DNA of 64,000 nucleotides from the NCBI GenBank assembly GCA_020809705.1, contig CP085829.1:2914001-2978000 (forward strand), in the 5' to 3' direction. The notes beneath the pieces were generated by a model that was not told the origin of the DNA, did not search any database, and saw only the letters and a program-made list of their open reading frames with translations. Source of the stretch: Calonectria ilicicola. Taxonomy: Eukaryota; Ascomycota; Sordariomycetes; Hypocreales; Nectriaceae. The position numbers and the translations under genes are program-made. This document shows, piece by piece, positions 35,501 to 53,353 of this stretch. Position 1 is the stretch's first letter. Each line of letters begins with the position of its first letter.

Positions 35501-37974
35501 AATTAATAAGATATATAAGATACTAATAAAATAATAAATTAATAATATACTTACTATATATAATAAACCTAATATAATATTAATCTATAAATTACTATTA
35601 TAATTAGAAGTATATATATAATAAGAGAAGAAAGGTTAGTAAAGCTTTTTTAGATTGATTGCTATAGATAGGGAGATATGCACACTTGATATGCTATATG
35701 GATTAATAAACTTTAAAGTAATTATAATTAAACTATTTTATTATAATAATATAAAAAAGAAGCCCTATAAGATTAGAACTAATAATAATAGTAGTAATAA
35801 AGATGGAGAGCTAACCCTATATCTACTTTAAATTAAGATTATAATAATATTAATTAAATAAGATTATAAAAAACTATATAAAAACCTATAATTACCTATA
35901 GTTAATATTATAATAGCCTTAATTAAATAAAATTATAAAAGATTATAAAAATCCTAATTAATTAATTAAATATTTTATATAAATAAAGAAATTAATAAGA
36001 TTATTATTTATAATAAACTTAATATTATATATATTAATATAAAAGAAAAAGCTAATTAGAATCTAAGTTTATAGCTTTATTAAGAAGAAAAGATTATAAT
36101 ATTAAAAAAATCTTATAAATTATTTAATTAAATTAAAATTAATATATTAATAGGCTATAATATCTTTTTATTTAAGATATATAATATAATTAAATATAAA
36201 AATAAGTAAATATTTAATATATAATTAATATATAAAATTAAAAATAAAAGAATTATATTATTATATAAAAAGTTAAGATTAATTATTTAAAAATATAATA
36301 ATAATAATAAATAATAAATCCTAATATAAGTATTAATAATTTAATATAATAATTAATAATTAATTATTATAATTATATTATTATTAATAAAAATAGATAT
36401 TTTTCTATAATTAAAAGATATTATATAAATATATATATAATTAAATATAAAGCTAAATAGAATTATACTTATATACCTTTCTAAGTAAATAAAAGACTAT
36501 TTTCCTAAAGATATAATTATAAAAATTATTAAATTACTTTATAATATTATAAAAGCTAGAATATATTAATAAATAATATATTTTAATTATTATTATAATA
36601 ATCTTTAAATAATTATATTAACTTATAATCTATACTTATTTATTATAAAGATAAAAGAATTTTTTAATATTATAAAAATATAAACTAATAATATACTTAA
36701 TTTTAATAATTAATAATTTTTTAATCTAAAGAAAAATAAATTAAAGAAAGTAAAGTTTATAATTAAGCTAAAATAAACCTTAATATAAAAATAGCCTCTT
36801 TTATTTAATAATTATAAATTAATTTATAATATTAATAGATATTTTAGTTTTAATTAAAAAAAATAAGTAAAAAGCTTAAGCTTATTAATTTAAAATTAAA
36901 AACTATTAAATAAGAATATATTAAGTAATAAATCTAAAAAATATATATTATAATAATTTATTAATTAAAAATATTATTTAATTTATTAATTATAATATAA
37001 TATTAAAAATTATTTAATAAAGATTTTAAATAATTAAATAAATAATTATAATAATAAATTAATAATTAAAATTAAAAATTAAAATATATTCTAATTAATC
37101 TAAATATAATAAAACTTTTTATATTTATTAATAGATTATTTATTAATAATCTAAACTTAAACTTTTAAATTAAATATATAATTATAATTAATAATAAAAA
37201 AATAAATAATATAAAATTTATAATAAAAAAAATATTATTATATATAATTTTATAAAAAATTAATAAATAATTTAAAATATTTTAATATTTAAATTATATA
37301 ATATAATTTAAAAAATAAATATTATTTATACTTTTAATATTATATTTTAATTAATTATAAATTAATTATATTTTTTATAAATTTTAATAATTATTTATAT
37401 AAATTTATTTTTTTTTATAAATATTTTATTAAATTAAAAATAATAAAAAAAATATTTTATAATTAATATTATAATTTTATAATAATTATATAAAAAATAT
37501 AAAATATATAAAATATAATAAATTAATAATAATAATAATTTTATTAATATTATAATAAAAATATTTTTAAATAAAATATTAAAATAATTTATTAATTTAA
37601 ATAAAATAATAATTTATATTAAAAATTAAATTAAATATAATAATAAAAAATTATAAATATTATTTATTTAAATATAAATATATTAATTTTTATATTATTA
37701 TTTTATTTATTAATTTTATTAATTATATATATTTTCTTATTTTATATTTAATATATTCTTTATTTATAAAAAAAAAATTCCTAATATTAAAACTAATTTA
37801 TAATAATAAGCTTAATTACTTTAAATAATAATTTTATAGGTTAAGTAATCTATATATATATATATAAACACTATAAGCTAGCTTAGATAGATAAGAAATA
37901 AGCAAGATTTACATACACCCTAGAGACCTGGTACTAGTGCTAAAACCCACCTTCCCTTTAAATCTAACAAGTAT
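32535..37974 (-). mobile_element. Inner full-length LTR retrotransposon (LTRs 37785-37969 and 32540-32723)
   Basis: 5430 bp bounded by LTRs of 184-185 bp, both in reverse orientation, with a perfect AGTAT duplication at 32535-32539 and 37970-37974. It belongs to the same family as the outer element and is inserted into it in the opposite direction. Its 3' half (32724 to about 35590) therefore forms an inverted repeat of about 3 kb with 37975-40808. The interior is RIP-mutated, with only short less-mutated stretches such as 34430-35130 and 35640-35730. No intact gag or pol frame remains. Confidence 0.85.
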
Positions 37975-38567
37975 TATATTAAGTTTATTATATATAATAA
38001 ATATATTATTAATTTATTATTTTATTAATATCTTATATACTTTATTAATTATTTTATATATAATTTTAATATATTATATTATAATAAATATAAATAAGAA
38101 ATTATTTATTATTTAAAGATAAGCTTTAAATATAAAGAGTATTAATATAAGTTTATTTAAGCTAATAAAGTTATTAATAGCTTTAATTATTATTTATAAT
38201 TTTTATTAATTTATAATTATATCTTTAAATTCTTATTTAATAATATTATAAATCTATCTTAATAATCTATAATATTATTTTACCTTTTTAATATTATAAT
38301 AAGATTTAATAAGAATTTCCTTAATATTAATTATTAATAATTAAATATATTAATAGAATTTATTAGATATAAAATTCCTATTTATATTATAAATAATCTA
38401 ATTAAAGGGGCTAAGATAATTATTAATCTAGTATACTTATAATATATCCTATATATCCTTTACCTTCTATTTATTTAATTTGAAGAAATAAATTATTTAA
38501 AATAATATAGCTAAATTAATAATATAAAGTACTAGTTTATTATTAATTTAAATAATATTAATAATAA

Positions 38568-38751
38568 TTTTATAATTAAATTTATAATAATTTTATAATT
38601 AAATTTATAATAATTTTATAATTAAATTTATAATAATTTTATAATTAAATTTATAATAATTTTATAATTAAATTTATAATAATTTTATAATTAAATTTAT
38701 AATAATTTTATAATTAAATTTATAATAATTTTATAATTAAATTTATAATAA
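38568..38751 (+). repeat. 23-bp minisatellite, 8 copies, inside the outer retrotransposon
   Basis: The unit, starting TTTTATAATTAAATTTATAA, repeats exactly every 23 bases eight times. The equivalent place in the inner element (near 34962-34990, reverse strand) has a single unit, so the array expanded in only one of the two copies. Confidence 0.9.
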
Positions 38752-41144
38752 TTTTTTAAAGTAAATCTAAATTAACTTAAAATCTTACTATTTATTTAAT
38801 AATATTAATATATTTTTATAAGTTTTTTTAATATTTTAATCTTAAACTTTTAATTTATATATTTTAAAATCTTCTTTAAATAATTAATTAAAAAATATTT
38901 AAATTATTAATAAATCTAATATAGCTCTATCTTTATTAAATAAAATATAATTAATTCTTTAATTTTAAATATTTATTATAAATATTTTTATTATTTAATT
39001 ATTAATATTTCCTTTTTATTTTAAATAAATATATTTTAAAGATTATTTAATTTAATATTTATTTAATTTATATTAATAATAAAAAAAGAAAAAGATTAAT
39101 ATTAAAATAATATAAAAATTAATAATATTTAATATTATAAATATTTAAATAATTTTTATTAATATTATAAAATTAATTTTAAATATAATATTATAATATA
39201 ATATTTAATTAATTTTAAATAATAATATTAGCTTTAATAGGGCTTTTATTTAAAAAGTGCTTACTATAGATATATTAATAGCTCCTATATTAGGTAAAAT
39301 ATTTTAAAAGATTTTATTAAAGTAATATTCTTTAATAAAAAATATATTATTATTATTTTTTTTAAATAAATATTTAATTTTATATAGATTTTTTTTATTA
39401 AAATATATTTAAATAATTATTTATAAAAAATAATAATTATATTCTTTTTTTATAAATATATTATTATATTAAACTATTTTATCCTTTTAATAAAATTAAT
39501 AAGATTAATAATATATTAATAATCTTTATTATATTTAATATTATTTTTAATATAAAGTTTTTTTTTATAAATAATTTAAATATTTTAATAATCTTTAATA
39601 TTATATTAAGATTATTATTATTATTTTTTATTTTTTATATAATATAAAGAAGATTTAATATTTCTTATTTAATAAAAAAGTTTTATATTTTTATATATTA
39701 AATTAATTTTATTTATATTATTAATATTCTTTTTTAAGTATTTTATTAAGAAATATCTAATCTTTTTATAAATAAAATAATATTAAGACTTATATTATTA
39801 ATAATAATAATTTAATTAATATAATTAGTTATTATTATTATTATATTATTTATTTTAAGTAAATTAATAATTAATAAAATAAATAATAATATTATATTAT
39901 AAGTTTAATTTTCTATTTATTTTTATAATATTAATTAATTTATAAATATTAACTATTAATCCTTTAAAGGTCCTTATATTTTAATACTTAATTATACTAA
40001 TCTTTAAAACTTTATTAATTATTATTAAAAGGATTTAATAAAGTTCCTTATTATTTTAATTATAATTATAAATATTTTAATAAATCTAATAAATCTTATT
40101 AATAAGTATATTAAAATTTTTAAATATACTTTTATTAAAATTCTTATTTATTATATTATAAAATATTATTATTAATAATTTATTATAATAATATTAAATT
40201 ATATTAAAGATTTTAAAATAAATTATTTATAAATATTAATAATATAAATAATATAATTATTAATTTTTTTTATTAATATATTAAAATTATTTTATAATAA
40301 TTTTACTTTTTTTTAATTAATAATTAAATTATTATTATATTTTTAAATTTAAATAAAAAAATTATTTTTATTTTATTATTAATTAAAATTAAATATAAAA
40401 TAAATATTTTTATTTATTATTTTTATTTTTTAAAATAAATATATAAAAAAATAATTATAAAAAAATAAAATTTAATAAATATAATTATAAAAATAATATA
40501 ATAAAAAAAATTATTAAAATAAATAAAAATTAATATAATAATATAATAAATAAAAAAATTTTTAATTTTTAAATTTAATTAAAATATTAATTTTTATTTA
40601 ATTTAATAATTTTTATAAAAAATAAAAAATTTAAAAAAATTTAAAAAATTTATTAAAAATTCTTCTTTTTAAATTTATATTAAATCTTATAAAAAACTTA
40701 TTTTTTATAAAATATTTATATATTTCTTTTTTAATATATTTTATTATAATTATATTTAATATTTTTTCTTTAAATTTTAATTAATTTATAAATTTCTTTA
40801 TTAATTAATATTAAATTTAAAAAAAAATAAATTTTAATATTAATACTAGATCTTTAAAGTATATATAAATCTTACTTATTTTTCATCTATCTAAGCTAGC
40901 CTATAGTGTTTATATGTATGTATGTAGGTCACCTGACCCATAGGGTTGCTGCCTAAAGCAGCCGAGCCTGCTGTTGTAGACTGGTTCTAATATATATTAA
41001 ATAAAATAATTAAAGATATATAATAATAAAAAGAAAAAAAAGATTATATATTAAAATAGAAAATATAAATAATAATTTAATTAAATAATTAATAAAATAT
41101 AATTAATATAATAAAATATAAATATTATTAATTAAATTTATAAT

Positions 41145-41682
41145 TATAAGAAAGTACTTTATATATTAATATAAAATATAATTCCTATATAATATATAAA
41201 AATTAATTAATCTTTTAATCTATTAAATTAAATAATATACCTCTTATCTTCTTATAATTATTCTTATATATTATAAATCTTCTAATTATACAAAGACTAC
41301 AAATTCAAACCCCAGATCTATAACCACATTAAGCTTACATTAAGCTCACAAAGCTACTATATACAATTACTACTATAACTAATCTTAAAGGTTAACATCA
41401 GTTATATTATTCCTAGGCACTTAATAGGATCGGTCTAGTTCCTTAGAAGCTAAGGTGTGTGAGGCTTAATGACTAATTGCCTAAGGCTAATAGTGCTTTT
41501 AAGTGAGATTATTAGGATTAATAGAGGAATAGTATAGCTTGGGATGTGCTGTTAGAGGAAGGGGGATAATTGTAAGAAAGTGCTTTATATATTGATGTGA
41601 GGTGTAATTCTTATATAATGTGTGAGAATTGGTTAATTTTTTGGTTTATTGGATTAGATAATATATCTTTTATCTTCTTATA
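41145..41682. mobile_element. TRIM-like miniature LTR element (repeats 41145-41256 and 41571-41682)
   Basis: Two direct repeats of exactly 112 bp (starting TGTAAGAAAG in the right copy, TATAAGAAAG in the left; both ending CTTCTTATA) enclose 314 bp with no coding capacity. Flanks are ATAAT (41140-41144) and GTAAT (41683-41687), which match as a 5-bp target duplication if one G became A. The left repeat differs from the right mainly by G-to-A changes, while the right has lost C to T at other sites. Size and layout fit a terminal-repeat retrotransposon in miniature; primer-binding site not identified. Confidence 0.7.
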
Positions 41683-41900
41683 GTAATTTATTAAAATAAT
41701 TATTTATAAAAATATTTATAAATTATAAATAATAATTATAAATTAAAAATAAATATATAAATATAAATATTAAATTAAATAGAATTATTAATTTAAAAAA
41801 TTATATTAAATTAAATTATATATATAATAAAATATATATATATATATATAAATATATTATAAAATCTAGGAATATATCTTATTTTCTAATTTAGCTATAT

Positions 41901-44347
41901 TATATAATAATCTAAGCTATATAAGGAGAATGAGCCCTATAAAATAGTGAGGCTAACAACAATGTTAATTTTACACACTTATTCGGTTCAATAGATTACA
42001 CAAATGACTGACCCGGGCGCTCGAGGTTCCTAATGTCCATTGACCCGTGACCATGACAAACTTAAATGATATTAGTGTGAGATAAGTCTATTATTGGCCT
42101 GTCTTACTTTATTTTCTATCATAATCTTAGCCCATATTTAGTACTCCCTATTTTGGGTCCTAAATTAGGACTACTTCAGTTCTTTCTCTTCTTCTTCTCA
42201 GTCTAGATAGATATGTGTCTTATCACGATGCATGCATGCATGCATGCATTGGGAGAGTGCGTCTTCTCCACTTCATCTGCTGTTATGCAGAGATGCGGAC
42301 TGCAAGCCTCAACCCCCAAGAGCGCTGCTATACAAATCGAATTCGAGATAGATGTTTTTATATGTGATTTCTCTGTAGATGACTTACATGCATCTTGCTT
42401 ATGTCGCCTAAATCCGACATCGCTTTCCCACACGTGTGCCTTAAACTGAAAATGCCCAGATGCTGAAAACAAATAGTCCTGATCCATCACACCACATCGA
42501 CCTCAAAATCGGTGTAAAGTAAAAAAACAACGCCAAAAAAAATTGCATAATATTATCAGAAGCCCTAATTGGTTCATGGTTGCAATTTGAAATTGCGGTT
42601 TGAATAATTGACCTGGATCCTGAGGGCCGGTGAGTTGGATAATAGAAAACACATCTGGGAAGACGGTGACGACTTTTTTTTTTTTCCATCTGACCATCCC
42701 CTCCCAATCACCAAGTATGTGGGGTACATTTTGCTCATTCTTTTTATCCATATCCAACAGGGCCGAATTCCATTTCCTCCAATTCCAGTGCAATAGCTAA
42801 ATGCCTTAAAACGGGGAGCGTTGATGGTCTGCCAAATAAACTTCATCCTGGCAACGGGGATCTGGCGAGCCACCAACAGCTCCGCCACAACCCCGGTGTG
42901 CATCTCTGTCCAGGATGTTCCTACTTATGCAGGTCGGCTTACTTCTTTGTTTTCCTCGGCGCTAAAACCCAGCAAGACGTCAACGCTAAAGTTCTCGGCC
43001 CAAGAAGGCTCAAATCTGAAACGCTTCAACATTTCCATTATCCCATTTTTTTTTTCCGGTCCAGCTTCAGATTGCAAAAAGTCTTGGCAGAGTTACGTGG
43101 CCCAGCTCGACGCAAAATGCACCTTCCCTGCATGCTCACGTCACATGCATGGTTCACGACTACAGGCGCCCGAAGCATCATTGCAGCAAACCGGTTTATG
43201 GTTGACTCCGCGAGCGGTGGTCCCCAACACTCGCATGCATTTGAATTGCATTCTGAGCCTCCTCTTTCGTCTGTCAACGCAGACATGCTTCAACACCACA
43301 GTTCAAGGATCACGAGCGGTCTGTTTGACCCTTTTACGTCCACAAGAGAGAGCTCGCATGCGACTAGGGGTGACTGAACGATGCCTGGACTGGGGGCTGC
43401 ATTTCTTTGGATGTCTGCCACTCGTCTATTCTTACTCGTCTCCATCTCCGAAAACGTCGGTCAAAAATCAGCTATCAAGCAATTTCACCAAAACAACACC
43501 AGCAGCAGCCATATCCTAGTCGGCTCGACTGCATATCCCCGACGGCAGACCCCCCGGCAGCATGCCGGGAGTGCCCATGGCCGGTGTGTGCAGAATGCTC
43601 GACAAGGAAAAAGAAACGTTGACCTCCTTGATCAAACCTGTACCGGTACGCTGCCGTCGACATCACCGGAGCTGTGGGGTCAGGTGTGTGCCTATACGAA
43701 AATGAAGCCAATGACAACCCGCATGGTGATACATGGGCACCCATCGTTGCCGCATACATCACAAGCACATTCGAATACCCATCCTGAGTTGCACCATCTG
43801 CAAGAGTCTAGACCTGACGCCCTCGGCTCTGCGGGGCATTTGTTCCAGCTCACTTTAAATGCTACATTGACCAGGTTCCTAGAATGCCAAATCGGTCAAA
43901 CCTTGGCCGCCCAAAGGGCCACAGAAATTGACTCGACTCCAATAAGCATGCCTCCGAATGCTGACATTGGTAGCACAACAGCTCGGGGGCAAATTCCAAC
44001 GAATCACCCTGGATTGGGCGGTTTGATATGCAATTCACCGCTAAGAATCATACGACATGCTGATCAGTTCTCACAAAGACTTCCTGCCCAAACATCCCAG
44101 CCACCGAGTTGACCTTGGCCGGACGGTGACAGCCTTAGGTCGCCCTGAAAATAGGCATCCTTGCTTCCGTGCCAGGGAGAGAGCTCTGCACCACAACTCA
44201 AGGAGCCTCGCACCGTCAGCTATTTATTTTTTCTTCGACTGGCTCCCCCAGATCTATCTTTCCCAAATATTCCCAGCTAAAATCCGGCCTCTCACTCTTC
44301 AGCTTCCAAGCATAGCACCCCCACCAGTTCTGACCAAACCCAACCTC
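41901..44347. other. Intergenic region right of the AT block, no supported gene
   Basis: Composition returns to normal by about 42000. Open frames of 243 and 232 codons (43381-44112 and 42821-43519, plus strand) overlap each other. They have no recognised domain and I do not trust either. The 43381 frame lies directly upstream of the AT-hook gene and is the more plausible of the two. Confidence 0.4.
42228..42249. repeat. ATGC tetranucleotide microsatellite
   Basis: ATGC repeated about five and a half times without error. The tract is self-complementary and alternates purine and pyrimidine in part. Confidence 0.85.
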
Positions 44348-45120
44348 ATGGCTCCTCAAGCGAAGCAAGTAAGCAATATACATACGCATAGGCCTTTGCC
44401 ATGCCGTCTTCATTCCTCTTGAGTCGTTTGTTAATTTCAATTCAGCAAGAAACGGTACGTCGTGGCCCAGGCCGACCGAAAAGAAACAAGCAGACATACA
44501 AAGTAAAGCCCAAAAGGCTTCAGCCTAAGGCTGAATCCCAAAGGGTTGAGGCGCGGTTGCCATCCTCCCTTTCCATGCAACTTGATATGATTCGACAAGC
44601 ACGACCCTCGCATATCCCCAGGCCTAATCATTCTGCTGCTACCAACGAAGACACCGTGCAGGAACTTGTTCCTTTCAGGGATGCATCTGGGAGCCTCGTC
44701 TTGAGTGTGAAGGATCCATATCTAGCAAAGATCATGCATCCGGAACCATTTAGCCCAGCCACTACAACAGCCACTTCTCTACGAACCAGCTCCCACGTCG
44801 CCAGCCAACGCCTTTCGCAGGGAAATAGCCGTAACAAGGCTCAGTCTAAATTTGTCAGAAATTTGCTGGGTAGTCTTAAAACCGAAGTCCACTATGCTAG
44901 AAACCCGCAGTTCAACCTTATATTATGCTCTCAACCCCAGCCAGAGCTAGAAAACAGGCTAAATCGACACGGAGCGTGTGGAAGGCACGGTGTGCCATAT
45001 CCTACTACACCTTACAGAAACCATGGCATGCCACCACCACGACAACAGTCTCAGGCTACTCCTTATCACTTGCATCTTGCCGCCTCTATGGCAACTGTCC
45101 CACAGGTCTACATGACCTGA
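44348..45120 (+). CDS. Putative small AT-hook protein
   Basis: Exons 44348-44368 and 44446-45120 give 231 residues. The first exon has seven codons (MAPQAKQ) before a GTAAGC donor, and a TTCAG acceptor continues the frame. Residues 11-20 (RRGPGRPKRN) are an AT-hook: a GRP core flanked by basic residues, which binds the minor groove of AT-rich DNA. The rest is basic in its first third (QTYKVKPKRLQPK) and then low in conserved features, ending in a His/Pro/Gln-rich tail. No other domain is seen. It lies 2.4 kb from the AT block, so binding to such DNA is possible but only a guess. Support is moderate: a clean intron and a motif, no recognised family. Confidence 0.5.
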
Positions 45121-46578
45121 CAGCATCTTGCTTCCAAAGCGAGAAGTCAGGGAAAATCTCAGTCGTCAACCTGGCCGAATTTTGAAGTATGGGTGTCTGA
45201 CGCGGGCGTCTATCAAATCGGGTTCTCTTCTTCTTCTTCTTCTTCTTCTTCTTGTAGTGTGTTGCAATTTTCATGGTTTATTAAGCATTGATATCTATTT
45301 CTACTTTCTTTCTGCGGTCTTCTTTTTCTCTTTTGGACAAAACAAAAACAATACCGACAATATGGGATTGGTACAAGCAGTTGAACATCGTCTTTCATGT
45401 ATTTACCAGGTCATTCCGTGACAAGGCTTATCTTCTTTCCATTTCATGAAGATACATCGGTCCGGAGAGCACCTTCAATAAAGCAGGGATTCGCCTCTTT
45501 CCCCCCTAGAGTCTAAACATTGCCCAATCCTATTTCCCACATCTTGTAACTCCGTGCATACATTAACACACCAAGAGCATGATATCCGCCACAAGGGACA
45601 ACTCCCCTTAAGAAAGTCAGGCGGCGTTGCAATTCTCTGCTTTCTCTCAGTGCCTCGAAATCACCGTTCCACGAGGCAACGGTGTCTGAGGTGACTAGGC
45701 ATTCTGCTACACCCGAGTTATCGCAATATGCCTTGGGCTGTGCCAACATGCATCACTCCTGCTAAAACTAAGGCGACGGCTGACCTCAGTGTGAAACTCG
45801 GGGGCAGAACTTTGCCAGACGGACCTAAGCGCAAAGGCAAAATAACACCTCAAACTGCAGCTAGAGGCAACACGCATCTAGCACCTACATCCCGAGTGGG
45901 AAGAGCGCAACCAGCGCGGGAGCAGCACCTACTCCGGCGCCTCGACAACGCCTCTAACCCATGCCACCTTGTTCATTCAACCCGTTACGACGGGTAGAAC
46001 CTGGGCTGTGGAACGCCGCACAAGATGTATTTGTTTACATCCCGTATTCGCGTCCGTGTGCGCTGTTAAAACCACTGGTCGTCCTCGGCTTGTGATATGC
46101 GTATCACAAGCACAAACTGGCTACCATCACATCTGCAGAAACAAGCGTAGCTTCACTTCCTATTTACGAGAGGGATTTGTTATGGGGAACAAGAGAATTG
46201 ATTTATCCGTTTTTTTATTGCGGTCATGCTATTTATTTGTGACCTATTCTATCAGAGCCGGTTCCTCTTCATGATATAATGCTCAGCAAAATGCCCCTTT
46301 GTCGCTCAACCACACGCGACGCCTTGGCTGACTCCTCCAGCCCATGTTGCTGGACAACAGCCGGTATTCCCTTCTTATGAACTCGCTAAAAAGAATTTTA
46401 TCGCCTTTCATTTCATAAACGCCCATGTACCCCTTGCAGCCGGAGCCAACATCTATTGTAGCTCCAGACCGCGGCTTGAACATTGTTGGACAGATCGTGC
46501 AAGCCAATCCTCGCGGGTCGGTCGGCCCATTGTTTTCCTCGATGCTTAATTTCTTCTCCTTGACGCATACGGATTCCC
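45121..46578. other. Intergenic region between the AT-hook gene and ATP sulfurylase
   Basis: Contains 3' flanks of both converging genes. A TTC microsatellite is listed separately. Short open frames have no motifs. Confidence 0.5.
45226..45253. repeat. TTC microsatellite
   Basis: About nine tandem TTC units form a pyrimidine tract downstream of the AT-hook gene. Confidence 0.85.

Positions 46579-53353
<6,775 letters not shown>

Larger units (their letters stand above)
29897..40997 (+). mobile_element. Outer LTR retrotransposon (5' LTR 29902-30086, 3' LTR 40809-40992), interrupted
   Basis: Two LTRs in the same orientation, about 185 bp each, flanked by TATAT at 29897-29901 and 40993-40997. 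Its internal region is split at 32535 by the inner element. Removing the inner element and the 232-bp insert leaves an internal region matching the inner one segment by segment: 31920-32110 against the reverse of 35950-36180, and 38400-38460 against the reverse of 35060-35130. The total would be about 5.4-5.6 kb. Coding sequence is destroyed by RIP. LTR ends and size fit Ty1/copia or Ty3 families; I cannot decide which. The TATAT duplication alone would be weak evidence in such AT-rich DNA. Confidence 0.8.
29286..41900. repeat. AT block: RIP-mutated nested retrotransposons
   Basis: About 12.5 kb of nearly pure A+T with short islands of normal composition. No open reading frame of useful length survives. 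Repeat copies differ almost only by C-to-T and G-to-A changes, which is the mark of repeat-induced point mutation. The layers are listed separately. The border to normal sequence is sharp on both sides. Confidence 0.9.

Noticed and set aside
41300..41560. GC-richer segment in the AT block as a separate gene or tRNA
   Set aside because: It is the interior of the TRIM-like element and has no reading frame or cloverleaf.
29286..41900. AT block as a centromere core
   Set aside because: The block resolves fully into two LTR elements and smaller inserts, and single RIP-mutated islands of this size are common outside centromeres. Centromere identity would need CENP-A data.
42821..44112. Overlapping open frames of 232 and 243 codons on the plus strand
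   Set aside because: They overlap in different frames, contain no recognised domain and have no supporting splice or promoter signals; chance openness is likely.
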